From Longispora sp040681875 (GTDB lineage Bacteria; Actinomycetota; Actinomycetes; Mycobacteriales; Micromonosporaceae), in assembly GCF_040681875.1 (NCBI RefSeq), contig NZ_JBFAZP010000008.1:558001-622000 (forward strand): a stretch of DNA of 64,000 nucleotides. Reading direction: 5' to 3'. The first letter of the stretch is position 1. Each line of letters begins with the position of its first letter. The notes beneath the pieces are model-generated. The model was not told the origin of the DNA, did no database searches, and saw only the letters and a program-made list of their open reading frames with translations. A program made the position numbers and the translations under genes. Shown one piece after another: positions 8,371 through 16,112 of this stretch.

Positions 8371-10148
8371 CCACGGCCACAGTCGAGGAGGTCGAGGAGT
8401 CGACCTACGGCACCATGCGCCGGGGCCTGGCCCTGTCGCCGGAGCTGCGGACCGGGCTGGTCGGCACGCTGTGCCTGGCGGTCGTCGCCACGGCCGGCAA
8501 GATCGCGGTCCCGGTGGCCGTGCAGCAGGGCATCGACAAGGGCCTGCGCACCGCGTCCGGGGTGCCGGACATGCGGGCGATCGCGACCATCGTGACTCTG
8601 ACGGTCGCGATGCTGACCGTGACCGTGACCTGCGGCTACTTCATGAACGTCCGGCTGTTCACGGTCAGCGAGCGCGCGCTGGCGGGCCTGCGGGTCCGCA
8701 CGTTCCGGCACATCCACGACCTGTCCACCCTGCACCAGCAGACCGAGCGGCGCGGTTCGCTCGTATCCCGGGTGACCAGCGACATCGACACGATCAGCCA
8801 GTTCCTCCAGTTCGGCGGGATGCTCCTGATCATCAGCTTCGGCCAGCTGCTCGTCGCGACCGTGATCATGGCCGTGTACTCGTGGCAGCTCACCCTCGTC
8901 GTGTGGGCCGCGTTCGGCCCGCTGGCCTTCGTGATCCGGCACTTCCAGAAGCGCCTGGCGAAGGCGTACGGCATCGCCCGGGTCAAGGTCGGCACCCTGC
9001 TGGGCGTCGTCGCGGAGAGCGTGGTGGGCGCGAGCGTCATCCGCGCGTACGGCGTGCACGAGCGCACTGCGGACCGGCTCGACACGGCGGTGGAGGAGTA
9101 CCGGGTCGCCCAGTACCGCGGCCTGCGCACCTCCGTCGGCATCTTCTCCCTGGGCGAGCTCGCGGCCGGCCTGGTCAACGCCGGGGTCGTGCTGCTCGGT
9201 GTCGCGCTGGGCCTCGGCGGCGACCTGAGCGTCGGCGAACTGACGGCGTTCATGTTCCTGGTCGCGCTGTTCGTGCAGCCGGTGCAGATGGCCACGGAGA
9301 TCCTCAACGACGCGCAGAACGCGATCGCCGGCTGGCGGCGGGTCCTCGACGTCCTCGACGTGGCCCCGGACGTGGCCGACCCGGTCCCCGGCCGGGCGCT
9401 GCCCGCCGGCCCGCTGGGCGTCATGTTCGACAACGTGCAGTTCAACTACCCGGGCGGCCCGAAGGTGCTGGCCGATGTGGACGTGGTGATCCCGGCCCAG
9501 ATGAAGATCGCGGTGGTCGGCGAGACCGGTTCCGGCAAGACGACGTTCGCGAAGCTGCTCACCCGCCTGATGGACCCGACCTCGGGCACCGTCTCGCTCG
9601 GCGGCGAGCCGCTGGACGAGGTCAGCTTCGCCTCGCTGCGCAGCCGGGTCGTGATGGTGCCGCAGGACGGCTTCCTGTTCGACGCCACCGTCGCCGAGAA
9701 CGTCCGCTTCGCCCGCCCGGACCTGACCGACGCGGAGCTGCTCGCCGCGTTCGAGGGCCTCGGGCTCGCCGACTGGGTCGTGGGCCTGCCCCAGGGCCTC
9801 GACACCCCGGTCGGGGAACGCGGCGAGGCGCTCAGCGTCGGCGAACGCCAGCTCGTGGCCCTGGCCCGCGCCTACGTGGCGGACCCGGACCTGCTGGTCC
9901 TCGACGAGGCGACCAGCGCCGTCGACCCGGCCACGGAGGTCCGACTGGCCCGGACCCTCGACGCGGTCACCCGGGGCCGGACCACGGTCGCCATCGCGCA
10001 CCGGCTCTCCACGGCCCAGGCGGCCGACGAGGTGATCGTGTTCGACGCCGGCCGGGTCGTGCAGCGCGGGCCGCACGCCGACCTCGTCGCCCAGACCGAC
10101 TCGGTCTACGCGAAGCTCTACGCCTCCTGGCTGGAACAGACCCGCTAG
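8367..10148 (+). CDS. ABC exporter half-transporter, catalytic-site subunit
   Basis: This 593-residue partner of the preceding gene has six membrane helices followed by an ATPase domain with Walker A GETGSGKTT, Walker B LLVLDEATSAVD with the catalytic glutamate, and the switch histidine in IAHRLST. Its signature motif is altered to LSVGERQ. In a heterodimer that altered signature would face the degenerate Walker site of the first subunit, leaving one consensus site formed by this subunit's Walker motifs and the first subunit's LSGGQ. The start GTG overlaps the previous stop by four bases. Transcription ends at a perfect 12-bp hairpin shortly after the stop. Confidence 0.85.
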   Translation: MTTATVEEVEESTYGTMRRGLALSPELRTGLVGTLCLAVVATAGKIAVPVAVQQGIDKGLRTASGVPDMRAIATIVTLTVAMLTVTVTCGYFMNVRLFTVSERALAGLRVRTFRHIHDLSTLHQQTERRGSLVSRVTSDIDTISQFLQFGGMLLIISFGQLLVATVIMAVYSWQLTLVVWAAFGPLAFVIRHFQKRLAKAYGIARVKVGTLLGVVAESVVGASVIRAYGVHERTADRLDTAVEEYRVAQYRGLRTSVGIFSLGELAAGLVNAGVVLLGVALGLGGDLSVGELTAFMFLVALFVQPVQMATEILNDAQNAIAGWRRVLDVLDVAPDVADPVPGRALPAGPLGVMFDNVQFNYPGGPKVLADVDVVIPAQMKIAVVGETGSGKTTFAKLLTRLMDPTSGTVSLGGEPLDEVSFASLRSRVVMVPQDGFLFDATVAENVRFARPDLTDAELLAAFEGLGLADWVVGLPQGLDTPVGERGEALSVGERQLVALARAYVADPDLLVLDEATSAVDPATEVRLARTLDAVTRGRTTVAIAHRLSTAQAADEVIVFDAGRVVQRGPHADLVAQTDSVYAKLYASWLEQTR

Positions 10149-10166
10149 ACCCTTCGACGGGTACGC
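10149..10166 (+). other. Post-stop element, copy 1
   Basis: ACCCTTCGACGGGTACGC follows the TAG directly and precedes the terminator hairpin. The same sequence recurs after the phosphatase gene near 62.2 kb, and close variants follow three other operons; ACCC and GGGT can pair around a 6-base loop. Confidence 0.45.
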
Positions 10167-10172
10167 GACGGC

Positions 10173-10201
10173 ACGGCCCCGGGCCCAGCGCCCGGGGCCG
10201 T
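10173..10201 (+). terminator. Terminator hairpin of ABC exporter operon
   Basis: A perfect 12-bp GC stem (ACGGCCCCGGGC and its complement) with loop CCAGC. There is no U tract, as is usual for actinobacterial terminators. The following 170 bases to the next promoter hold nothing I can identify. Confidence 0.7.
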
Positions 10202-10372
10202 CCGCGTCCCCGCCGATGGGGCGGGCTCCCGGCCCCGGGCTGCGGCGGGCGCGGCCACGCCGCCCGGCTACACCATCCGGCGGGCGTCCTCCCCGGGCCT
10301 CCGGCTCCCGTACGGCGCGCCCACTTCCCGGAATGTCGGGTCACCCGCTGGGCGGCCACCCCCGCCCTCGCA

Positions 10373-10378
10373 TATGTT
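10373..10378 (+). promoter_or_regulatory. Probable -10 (TATGTT) of the his/trp operon
   Basis: TATGTT is followed after about 12 bases by AAGGGG and then the ATG at 10401. This order of promoter, ribosome binding site and start argues against the in-frame ATG at 10374, which lies inside the hexamer. Confidence 0.4.
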
Positions 10379-10400
10379 GACGACGGCGAAGGGGAATGAC

Positions 10401-11153
10401 ATGGCCTGGTGGAACCGAGCGCCCGCGCGGGTGGCCGGCATGCTCGTCCTCGTCGCGGTCGGGGCCCTCGCCGGCTGGCCCGGCTGGGGCGGCCTGGCCG
10501 GGGCCGTGGCCGGCTACCTGCTCGCGCACACCGTCGGCTGGTCCGTGGACCGCGCCCGGGGCCGGCCGCGCCGCCCGGGGCCGCCGCCCGCGCAGGCCCA
10601 GCGCTACCAGTTGCGCACCACCACCCTGTCCGGCTCGATCGTCGCGGGGCTCGGCTTCGGCCTGCTCGGGATGGTCACGCTGTTCGCCACCCTGGGCCTG
10701 ATCGGCAACGCGGCGGCCCGCAGGTTCGCGGTGGGCGCCCCGTTCCTGTACCTGACGGTCCTGCTCGTCCTGATCGTCGGCGGCGTGTTCTGGCTGCGCC
10801 GGACGGTGCTGTCCGACGTCGAGGTGACCCTGGGCGGCGCGACGCTCGTCCTGCGCGCCAAGGGCCGCAGACAGGACTGGCAGGAGCTCCGGCTGCCCGT
10901 GGACGCGGTCGAACGGGTCGACGCGTTCTCCGACCCGTTCGGGGCGGCCCGCTGGCTGCGGGTCGACGCGGGCTCCTACGGCCGGTTCGAGCTGCGGTCC
11001 TCGGGCATCCTGGCGGGCAAGCGGGCCCAGGCGGCGATCGGCCGGCTGACCGTGGACCTGCTCGACCGGGTGGGCGCGGACCGGCGGTCCCGGCCGTTCG
11101 TGGCCCGCTGGGGCACGTACCGATACGACATCAGGAAGAATCACTCCTCGTGA
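10401..11153 (+). CDS. Membrane protein of unknown function, first gene of the his/trp operon
   Basis: I chose the ATG at 10401 because AAGGGG lies 8-9 bases upstream; an in-frame ATG at 10374 would add nine residues. The product (about 250 residues) has two hydrophobic hairpins near the N-terminus (MLVLVAVGALAGWPGWGGLAGAVAGYLLA) and two more around 80-125 (ATLGLIG and FLYLTVLLVLIVGGVFWL). The remainder is a soluble beta-rich domain resembling a bacterial PH-like domain. No catalytic motif is seen. It overlaps hisI by four bases, so it is co-translated with histidine and tryptophan biosynthesis genes; a similar hypothetical gene next to hisI is common in actinobacteria. Confidence 0.6.
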   Translation: MAWWNRAPARVAGMLVLVAVGALAGWPGWGGLAGAVAGYLLAHTVGWSVDRARGRPRRPGPPPAQAQRYQLRTTTLSGSIVAGLGFGLLGMVTLFATLGLIGNAAARRFAVGAPFLYLTVLLVLIVGGVFWLRRTVLSDVEVTLGGATLVLRAKGRRQDWQELRLPVDAVERVDAFSDPFGAARWLRVDAGSYGRFELRSSGILAGKRAQAAIGRLTVDLLDRVGADRRSRPFVARWGTYRYDIRKNHSS

Positions 11154-11494
11154 CCGAGACTCTGGCACCCGAGATCGCCGCCCGACTGAAACGCGACGCC
11201 GACGGCCTGGTGGCCGCGATCGCCCAGCAGCACGACACCGGCGAGGTGCTGATGCTCGCCTGGATGGACGACGAGGCGCTCCGCCGCACCCTGGCCACCG
11301 GCCGGGCGACGTACTGGTCGCGGAGCCGAGGGGAATACTGGGTCAAGGGCGACACGTCCGGTCATGTCCAGCGGGTGCTGTCCGTGGACCTGGACTGCGA
11401 CGGCGACGCCCTGCTCCTGAAGGTGGACCAGACCGGTCCCGCCTGCCACACCGGCGCACCGAGCTGCTTCTTCACCCCTTTGGAGTTGGCATGA
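11150..11494 (+). CDS. hisI: Phosphoribosyl-AMP cyclohydrolase
   Basis: The 114-residue enzyme opens the purine ring of phosphoribosyl-AMP in the third step of histidine biosynthesis, in the cytoplasm. It shows the family blocks MLAWMDDEAL, TYWSRSRGEYWVKGDTSGHVQ, DCDGDALLLKV (aspartates for magnesium) and QTGPACHTGAPSCFF, whose cysteines bind zinc. The length is normal for the single-domain form, without a fused HisE pyrophosphatase. The GTG start overlaps the preceding stop (GTGA), and the stop overlaps trpE (ATGA), so three genes are translationally coupled. The hisI-trpE linkage is conserved in Streptomyces. Confidence 0.95.
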   Translation: MTETLAPEIAARLKRDADGLVAAIAQQHDTGEVLMLAWMDDEALRRTLATGRATYWSRSRGEYWVKGDTSGHVQRVLSVDLDCDGDALLLKVDQTGPACHTGAPSCFFTPLELA

Positions 11495-13074
11495 CCACCG
11501 GCGAGATCCTCCCGGACGAGGCGACGTTCCACGCACTGGCCGCCGGCCGCCGGGTGGTGCCGGTGACCCGCCGGCTGCTGGCCGACGCGGAGACCCCGGT
11601 CGGGATGTTCCGCAAGCTGGCCGGCGGGCCGGGCACGTTCCTGCTCGAATCGGCGGAGTCGGGCGGCGTCTGGTCCCGGTACAGCTTCATCGGGGTCCGG
11701 TCCTGCGCCACGCTCACCGAGCGCGACGGGCGCGGCGTGTGGCTCGGGGACCCGCCGGCCGGCGTACCCGTCGAGGGTGATCCGCTGGAGATGCTCCGCG
11801 CGACCGCCGAGCTGCTGGCCTCGCCCCGGGTGGAGGGCCTGCCGAGCCTCACGGGCGGCCTCGTCGGCTACCTGGCCTACGACATCGTGCGCCGGATCGA
11901 GAAGCTCCCGGTGATCGCGGAGGACGACCTGCACCTGCCCGAACTGGGCATGCTGCTGGCCACCGACCTGGCCGTCCTGGACCACCTGGACGGCTCGGTC
12001 CTGCTGATCGCCAACGCCATCCTCCCCGAGGCCGGCGCTTCGGGAGGCGACGCCTACGCCGACGCCGTCCGCCGGCTCGACGCCATGGCCGCCGCGCTCG
12101 CCCAGCCCACCCCGCCGATGGTCGCCACCATGACGAGGATGCCGGCGGAGCACGTCGCCGGGCGGACCCCCGAGGGCGGTTACGGCAAGGCCGTCGAGGT
12201 CGCCAAGGAGGCGATCCGGGCCGGGGAGTGCTTCCAGATCGTGCCCTCGCAGCGGTTCGAGACGGACACCGACGCCGACCCCCTGGACATCTACCGGGTA
12301 CTGCGGGCCACGAACCCCAGCCCGTACATGTACCTGCTGCGGTTCGACGACTTCGACATCGTCGGCTCCTCCCCGGAGGCGCACGTCAAGGTCACCGGCC
12401 GCCGCGCCCTGCTGCACCCGATCGCGGGTACCCGGCCGCGCGGCGCCACCCCCGAGGAGGACACGGCGCTGGCCCACGAGCTGCTCGCGGACCCCAAGGA
12501 GCGCGCGGAGCACGTGATGCTCGTGGACCTGGGCCGCAACGACCTGGGCCGGGTCTGCGTGCCGGGCAGCGTGCACGTGCCGGAGTTCTTCCAGGTCGAG
12601 CGGTACAGCCACGTGATGCACATCGTGTCCACGGTCGTCGGCGAGCTGGAGCCGGACCGCACGGCCCTGGACGCGCTGACCGCGACCTTCCCGGCCGGCA
12701 CGCTGTCGGGCGCCCCGAAGGTCCGCGCGATGGAGATCATCGAGGAGCTGGAGCCGACCCGGCGCGGCCTGTACGGCGGCACGGTCGGCTACGTCGACTT
12801 CGCCGGCGACCTGGACATGGCCATCGCGATCCGCACGGCCCTGATCCGCGACGGCCGGGCGTACGTGCAGGCCGGGGCCGGGGTGGTCGCGGACTCCGAC
12901 CCGGCGACGGAGGACCTGGAGACCCGCAACAAGGCGGCGGCGGTGCTGTCGGCGATCGCCTCGGCGGGCACGATGCGCCCGGCGGGCCCGACGACGCCCG
13001 CCGAGCCGGCCCACGGGCACCCGGCCCCGCCGGCCGGCGCGAAGGTCGCCGACGGGTGGCAGGGGACCGGCTGA
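11491..13074 (+). CDS. trpE: Anthranilate synthase component I
   Basis: The 527-residue protein makes anthranilate from chorismate, the committing step to tryptophan, together with a glutamine amidotransferase subunit not found here. The LLES motif at 51-54 is the usual tryptophan feedback site. The chorismate-binding domain shows GECFQIVPSQRF, PIAGTRPRG, HVMLVDLGRNDLGRV, HIVSTVVGEL, FPAGTLSGAPKVRAMEII and YVQAGAGVVADSDP. A Pro/Ala-rich tail of about 40 residues follows the conserved part. It is coupled to hisI (ATGA) and overlaps the next gene by one base. No leader peptide or attenuator can precede it because it sits inside the operon. Confidence 0.95.
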   Translation: MTTGEILPDEATFHALAAGRRVVPVTRRLLADAETPVGMFRKLAGGPGTFLLESAESGGVWSRYSFIGVRSCATLTERDGRGVWLGDPPAGVPVEGDPLEMLRATAELLASPRVEGLPSLTGGLVGYLAYDIVRRIEKLPVIAEDDLHLPELGMLLATDLAVLDHLDGSVLLIANAILPEAGASGGDAYADAVRRLDAMAAALAQPTPPMVATMTRMPAEHVAGRTPEGGYGKAVEVAKEAIRAGECFQIVPSQRFETDTDADPLDIYRVLRATNPSPYMYLLRFDDFDIVGSSPEAHVKVTGRRALLHPIAGTRPRGATPEEDTALAHELLADPKERAEHVMLVDLGRNDLGRVCVPGSVHVPEFFQVERYSHVMHIVSTVVGELEPDRTALDALTATFPAGTLSGAPKVRAMEIIEELEPTRRGLYGGTVGYVDFAGDLDMAIAIRTALIRDGRAYVQAGAGVVADSDPATEDLETRNKAAAVLSAIASAGTMRPAGPTTPAEPAHGHPAPPAGAKVADGWQGTG

Positions 13075-13922
13075 TGGCCGCCGACCCGGACCCGACCCCG
13101 GCGGACCACACGGCACCCCCGACGGACCACGCGGCACCTCTGGCGGACCACACGGCACCCCGGACGGGCCACGCGGCACCCCGGACGGGCCACGCGGCAC
13201 CTCTGGCGGACCACACGGCACCCCGGACGGGCCACGCGGCACCTCCGGCGGACCACACGGCACCCCCGACGGGCCACGCGGCACCTCCGGCGGGCCACGC
13301 GCCATCCCCGGCGGACCACGCGTCGGAGCGGCCCCCCGGCGACCGCGCCGCACCGCGCGACCCCGCCGGGGACCACCCGGCCGGGGACCGTTCCCTGGCC
13401 GCGCGCCTCACCGGCGGCCGTGGCCTCGCGTACACCGTCGTGGGTGTCCTGGTCTTCGCCGGTCTGGCCCTCTGGCTGGGCACCCGCCCCTGGCTGGTCG
13501 AGCTGGTCGCCCGCCCCGACCCGCTCCCCGCGGAACGCCTGACCCGCTCGGGCGCGGACACCACCGGGTGGCTCAACCCCTCGGCCGTCGTGGCGATGGC
13601 CGGCGCGGGCGCCCTGCTGGCCACCAGGGGCCTCGGACGCCGCCTGGTGGGTGCGCTCCTGGTCCTGGCGGGCCTGGGCGTCCTGGCGGCCTCTGGGTAC
13701 GGCCTGGACGCCGACGGCGCGGCCCGGGTGCTCCTGCCCGCCGGCAACGCGCTGTCCGGCCTGGCGCTGTGCGCGGCGGGCGCGGCGACCCTCCGGTTCG
13801 GCGCGGGCTGGCCGACCATGGGCGCGCGCTACGAGCGCGGAACGGAGCGGAAGGACGACATGTGGTCGGCCCTGGATCGGGGGGAGGACCCCACCCGCCC
13901 GGATGGTCACCACTTATCCTGA
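13074..13922 (+). CDS. Trp-region conserved membrane protein (TIGR02234-like) with His-rich repeat N-terminus
   Basis: The ATG shares a base with the trpE stop. The C-terminal two thirds (about 115-265) contain four membrane segments (AYTVVGVLVFAGLALWLG, SAVVAMAGAGALLATRG, LVGALLVLAGLGVLAASGYG, ALSGLALCAAGAATL), the pattern of the Trp_oprn_chp/TIGR02234 family found beside trpE and trpC in actinobacteria; its role in tryptophan metabolism is unproven. The first 100 residues are unusual: about eleven 7-residue units of the form (D/G)H(T/A)APxx, placing a histidine every seven residues. This tract is coded by 21-bp tandem repeats and looks like a recent lineage-specific expansion. The domain assignment is good, the function is unknown. 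Confidence 0.75.
   Translation: MAADPDPTPADHTAPPTDHAAPLADHTAPRTGHAAPRTGHAAPLADHTAPRTGHAAPPADHTAPPTGHAAPPAGHAPSPADHASERPPGDRAAPRDPAGDHPAGDRSLAARLTGGRGLAYTVVGVLVFAGLALWLGTRPWLVELVARPDPLPAERLTRSGADTTGWLNPSAVVAMAGAGALLATRGLGRRLVGALLVLAGLGVLAASGYGLDADGAARVLLPAGNALSGLALCAAGAATLRFGAGWPTMGARYERGTERKDDMWSALDRGEDPTRPDGHHLS
13100..13325 (+). repeat. 21-bp in-frame tandem repeats (His-Ala-Pro heptads)
   Basis: About ten imperfect copies of a 21-bp unit built around GACCACACGGCACCCC and GGCCACGCGGCACC. The length is a multiple of three, so copy-number changes keep the frame. Confidence 0.85.
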
Positions 13923-14040
13923 TAACGCGGTGAAAAGATCCGAGGTTAACGCCCGAGTCGCCAAGAGGTCGCGCATTATGCACGATTCCGTGACGTGAGG
14001 TGGGACATACCCCGGGTCCGGGTCCCTGAGTTCCTGGCCC

Positions 14041-14046
14041 TACGAT
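14041..14046 (+). promoter_or_regulatory. Possible -10 (TACGAT) in front of trpC
   Basis: TACGAT is followed by a short leader with GGAGAGGGGAG, then the GTG of trpC at 14080. This would give trpC (and lgt) a start independent of the upstream operon. The 157-base gap holds no leader peptide with tryptophan codons. Confidence 0.35.
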
Positions 14047-14079
14047 CGGCCGCATGGCGCCCGGAGAGGGGAGTCCGCG

Positions 14080-14889
14080 GTGAGTGTGCTGGACGAAATT
14101 TTGGCCGGGGTTCGCGAAGATGTCGCGTCCCGCCAACAGCAGGTTCCGTTAGAGCTGGTCAAGGAGCGCGCAGCCGCCGCTCGGCCGGCGCTCGACGCCT
14201 ATGCGGCACTCCGTGCCCCGGGGGTCGGGGTGATCGCCGAGGTGAAGCGTTCCTCGCCGTCGAAGGGTGCCCTCGCGGACATCCCCGACCCGGCGGATCT
14301 GGCCGCGCAGTACGCGGACGGCGGGGCGCGGGTGATCAGCGTCCTCACCGAGGGCCGCTGGTTCGGCGGCAGCCTCGACGACCTCGCGGCCGTGCGTGCG
14401 GCGGTGAACGTGCCGGTGCTGCGCAAGGACTTCGTGGTGTCGAGCTACCAGGTGCACGAGGCCCGGGCCTACGGCGCCGACATGGTGCTGCTGATCGTGG
14501 CCGCGCTGGAGAAGAACGTGCTCGTCGGGCTCCTCGAACGGATCGAGTCCCTCGGCATGGCAGCTCTGGTCGAGGTGCACGACGAGGACGAGGCCGACAT
14601 CGCCCTGGAGGCCGGTGCCCGGCTGATCGGCGTGAACGCGCGCAACCTGAAGACCCTGGAGGTCGACAGGTCGACGTTCGAGCGGATCGCGCCGGGGCTG
14701 CCCAACAACGTCGTCAAGATCGCCGAGTCCGGGGTACGGGGTCCGCACGACCTCATCCGGTACGCCTCGGCGGGCGCGGACGCGGTGCTGGTCGGCGAGG
14801 GCCTGGTGACCCAGAAGAGCCCGAAGGACGCGGTGAAGGAACTGGTGAACGCCGGCAACCATCCGGCGACGCCACGGCCGGCACGCTGA
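14080..14889 (+). CDS. trpC: Indole-3-glycerol phosphate synthase
   Basis: The 269-residue TIM-barrel enzyme closes the indole ring in tryptophan synthesis. The sequence has the family blocks VIAEVKRSSPSKGAL (catalytic Lys and phosphate contacts), AAQYADGGARVISVLTE, VPVLRKDFVVSSYQVHEARAYGADMVLLI, LVEVHDEDE, LIGVNARNLKTLEVD and ESGVRGPHDL. Length is typical. The GTG start follows a GA-rich ribosome binding site. Normally trpB and trpA follow in this position in actinobacteria, but here lgt starts only 37 bases downstream. Confidence 0.95.
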   Translation: MSVLDEILAGVREDVASRQQQVPLELVKERAAAARPALDAYAALRAPGVGVIAEVKRSSPSKGALADIPDPADLAAQYADGGARVISVLTEGRWFGGSLDDLAAVRAAVNVPVLRKDFVVSSYQVHEARAYGADMVLLIVAALEKNVLVGLLERIESLGMAALVEVHDEDEADIALEAGARLIGVNARNLKTLEVDRSTFERIAPGLPNNVVKIAESGVRGPHDLIRYASAGADAVLVGEGLVTQKSPKDAVKELVNAGNHPATPRPAR

Positions 14890-14914
14890 TCTCGCCAGCG
14901 GGGGGAGTGCGGGG

Positions 14915-14920
14915 TAAGGT
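14915..14920 (+). promoter_or_regulatory. Leaderless -10 hexamer of lgt
   Basis: TAAGGT followed by 6 bases and the GTG start of lgt; no ribosome binding site is present. Confidence 0.5.
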
Positions 14921-14926
14921 GCGCGG

Positions 14927-16066
14927 GTGAATTTGGCATCGATCCCCAGCCCCTCCGTGGGCGTGTGGCACCTCGGTCCGCTGCCGATCCGGGGCTACGC
15001 GCTCTGCATCGTGCTCGGCATTGTCGTGGCCTGCTGGATCACCGAGGTACGGATGCGCCGACGGGGCGCGCCGAAGTACGCGGTGCTCGACGTCGCGGTG
15101 TGGGCGGTGCCGTTCGGCATCGTCGGCGCCCGGCTCTACCACGTGGTCACCTCCCCGCAGGCGTACTTCGGTGCGGCCGGTGAGCCGATCAAGGCCCTCT
15201 ACATCTGGGAGGGCGGCCTCGGCATCTGGGGCGGTGTCGCGGGCGGTGCCCTGGGCGCGTGGATCGCGTGCCGCAGGATGGGCCTGCCGCTGCGGATGGT
15301 GGCCGACGCGCTGGCCCCCGGGCTGCCCGTCGCGCAGGCGATCGGCCGGTTCGGCAACTGGGTGAACAACGAGCTGTTCGGCGGTCCGACCACCCTGCCC
15401 TGGGGTCTCCAGGTGCACGAGTGGGACTCGACGACCGGCCGCGCGCTCACCGGCCCGGACAACCAGCCGCTGCTCAAGGACGGCCTCTACCACCCCACGT
15501 TCCTCTACGAGGCCGTGTGGAACGTCGGGGTCGCGGGCCTGGTGATCTTCGCGGAGCGGCGCTTCAAGCTCGGCTGGGGCCGGGCCTTCGCGCTGTACGT
15601 GATGGGCTACACCGCCGGCCGGTCCTGGATCGAGGCGATGCGCACCGACACGGCGAACGAGTTCCTGGGTGTCCGGATCAACGTGTGGGTCTCGATCGCG
15701 GTGTTCCTCGGCGCGCTGGCGTACTTCGTGGTGAAGCGCGGCATGCCCCAGGAGAAGCTGGTCACGATCGGCGACGAGCTGCGCCCCGTACCCCTCGACT
15801 GGGAGCCGGAGCCCGGCACGGCGGCGAAGGTGGACGGCGACCGCGAGGACGACGGGTCCGAGGATCCGGACCCCGGGGCGCCCGACCCGGAGACCTCCGG
15901 GCCCGAGGCCGCCGAGCCCGACACCGAGCCCGACGCCGAGGCGACGACCGCCGAGGCCGACGCGGCGGCCGTCGAGCCCGACACCGACGGGGATCCCGAG
16001 CCGGCGGAGCCCGCCGGAGCCCCCGCCGAGACGGCGACAAACGTGGATAAAACAGAACAGAAGTAA
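14927..16066 (+). CDS. lgt: Prolipoprotein diacylglyceryl transferase
   Basis: Lgt is the membrane enzyme that transfers diacylglycerol from phosphatidylglycerol to the lipobox cysteine of prolipoproteins. The first 285 residues contain about seven membrane segments and the Lgt signature GRFGNWVNNELFGGPTT (near 140-157), plus an HPTFLYEAVWN block. The last 90 residues are a very acidic, Pro/Glu/Asp/Ala-rich tail that is presumably cytoplasmic and disordered; such tails are common in actinobacterial Lgt. Likely substrates in this window are the two solute-binding lipoproteins near 35 and 40 kb. The start is inferred to be leaderless. Confidence 0.95.
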   Translation: MNLASIPSPSVGVWHLGPLPIRGYALCIVLGIVVACWITEVRMRRRGAPKYAVLDVAVWAVPFGIVGARLYHVVTSPQAYFGAAGEPIKALYIWEGGLGIWGGVAGGALGAWIACRRMGLPLRMVADALAPGLPVAQAIGRFGNWVNNELFGGPTTLPWGLQVHEWDSTTGRALTGPDNQPLLKDGLYHPTFLYEAVWNVGVAGLVIFAERRFKLGWGRAFALYVMGYTAGRSWIEAMRTDTANEFLGVRINVWVSIAVFLGALAYFVVKRGMPQEKLVTIGDELRPVPLDWEPEPGTAAKVDGDREDDGSEDPDPGAPDPETSGPEAAEPDTEPDAEATTAEADAAAVEPDTDGDPEPAEPAGAPAETATNVDKTEQK

Positions 16067-16072
16067 CGCGAG

Positions 16073-16078
16073 TATCCT
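16073..16078 (+). promoter_or_regulatory. Possible -10 (TATCCT) of the epimerase/glycosyltransferase pair
   Basis: TATCCT is followed by a short leader with GGGAG about 10 bases before the ATG at 16113. Confidence 0.35.
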
Positions 16079-16112
16079 GGGTCGAGCGGAAAAGAATGGG
16101 AGACCCTCAAGC

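Noticed and set aside
13923..14079. Tryptophan attenuator before trpC
   Set aside because: No short leader frame with tandem Trp codons and no terminator/antiterminator pair was found.
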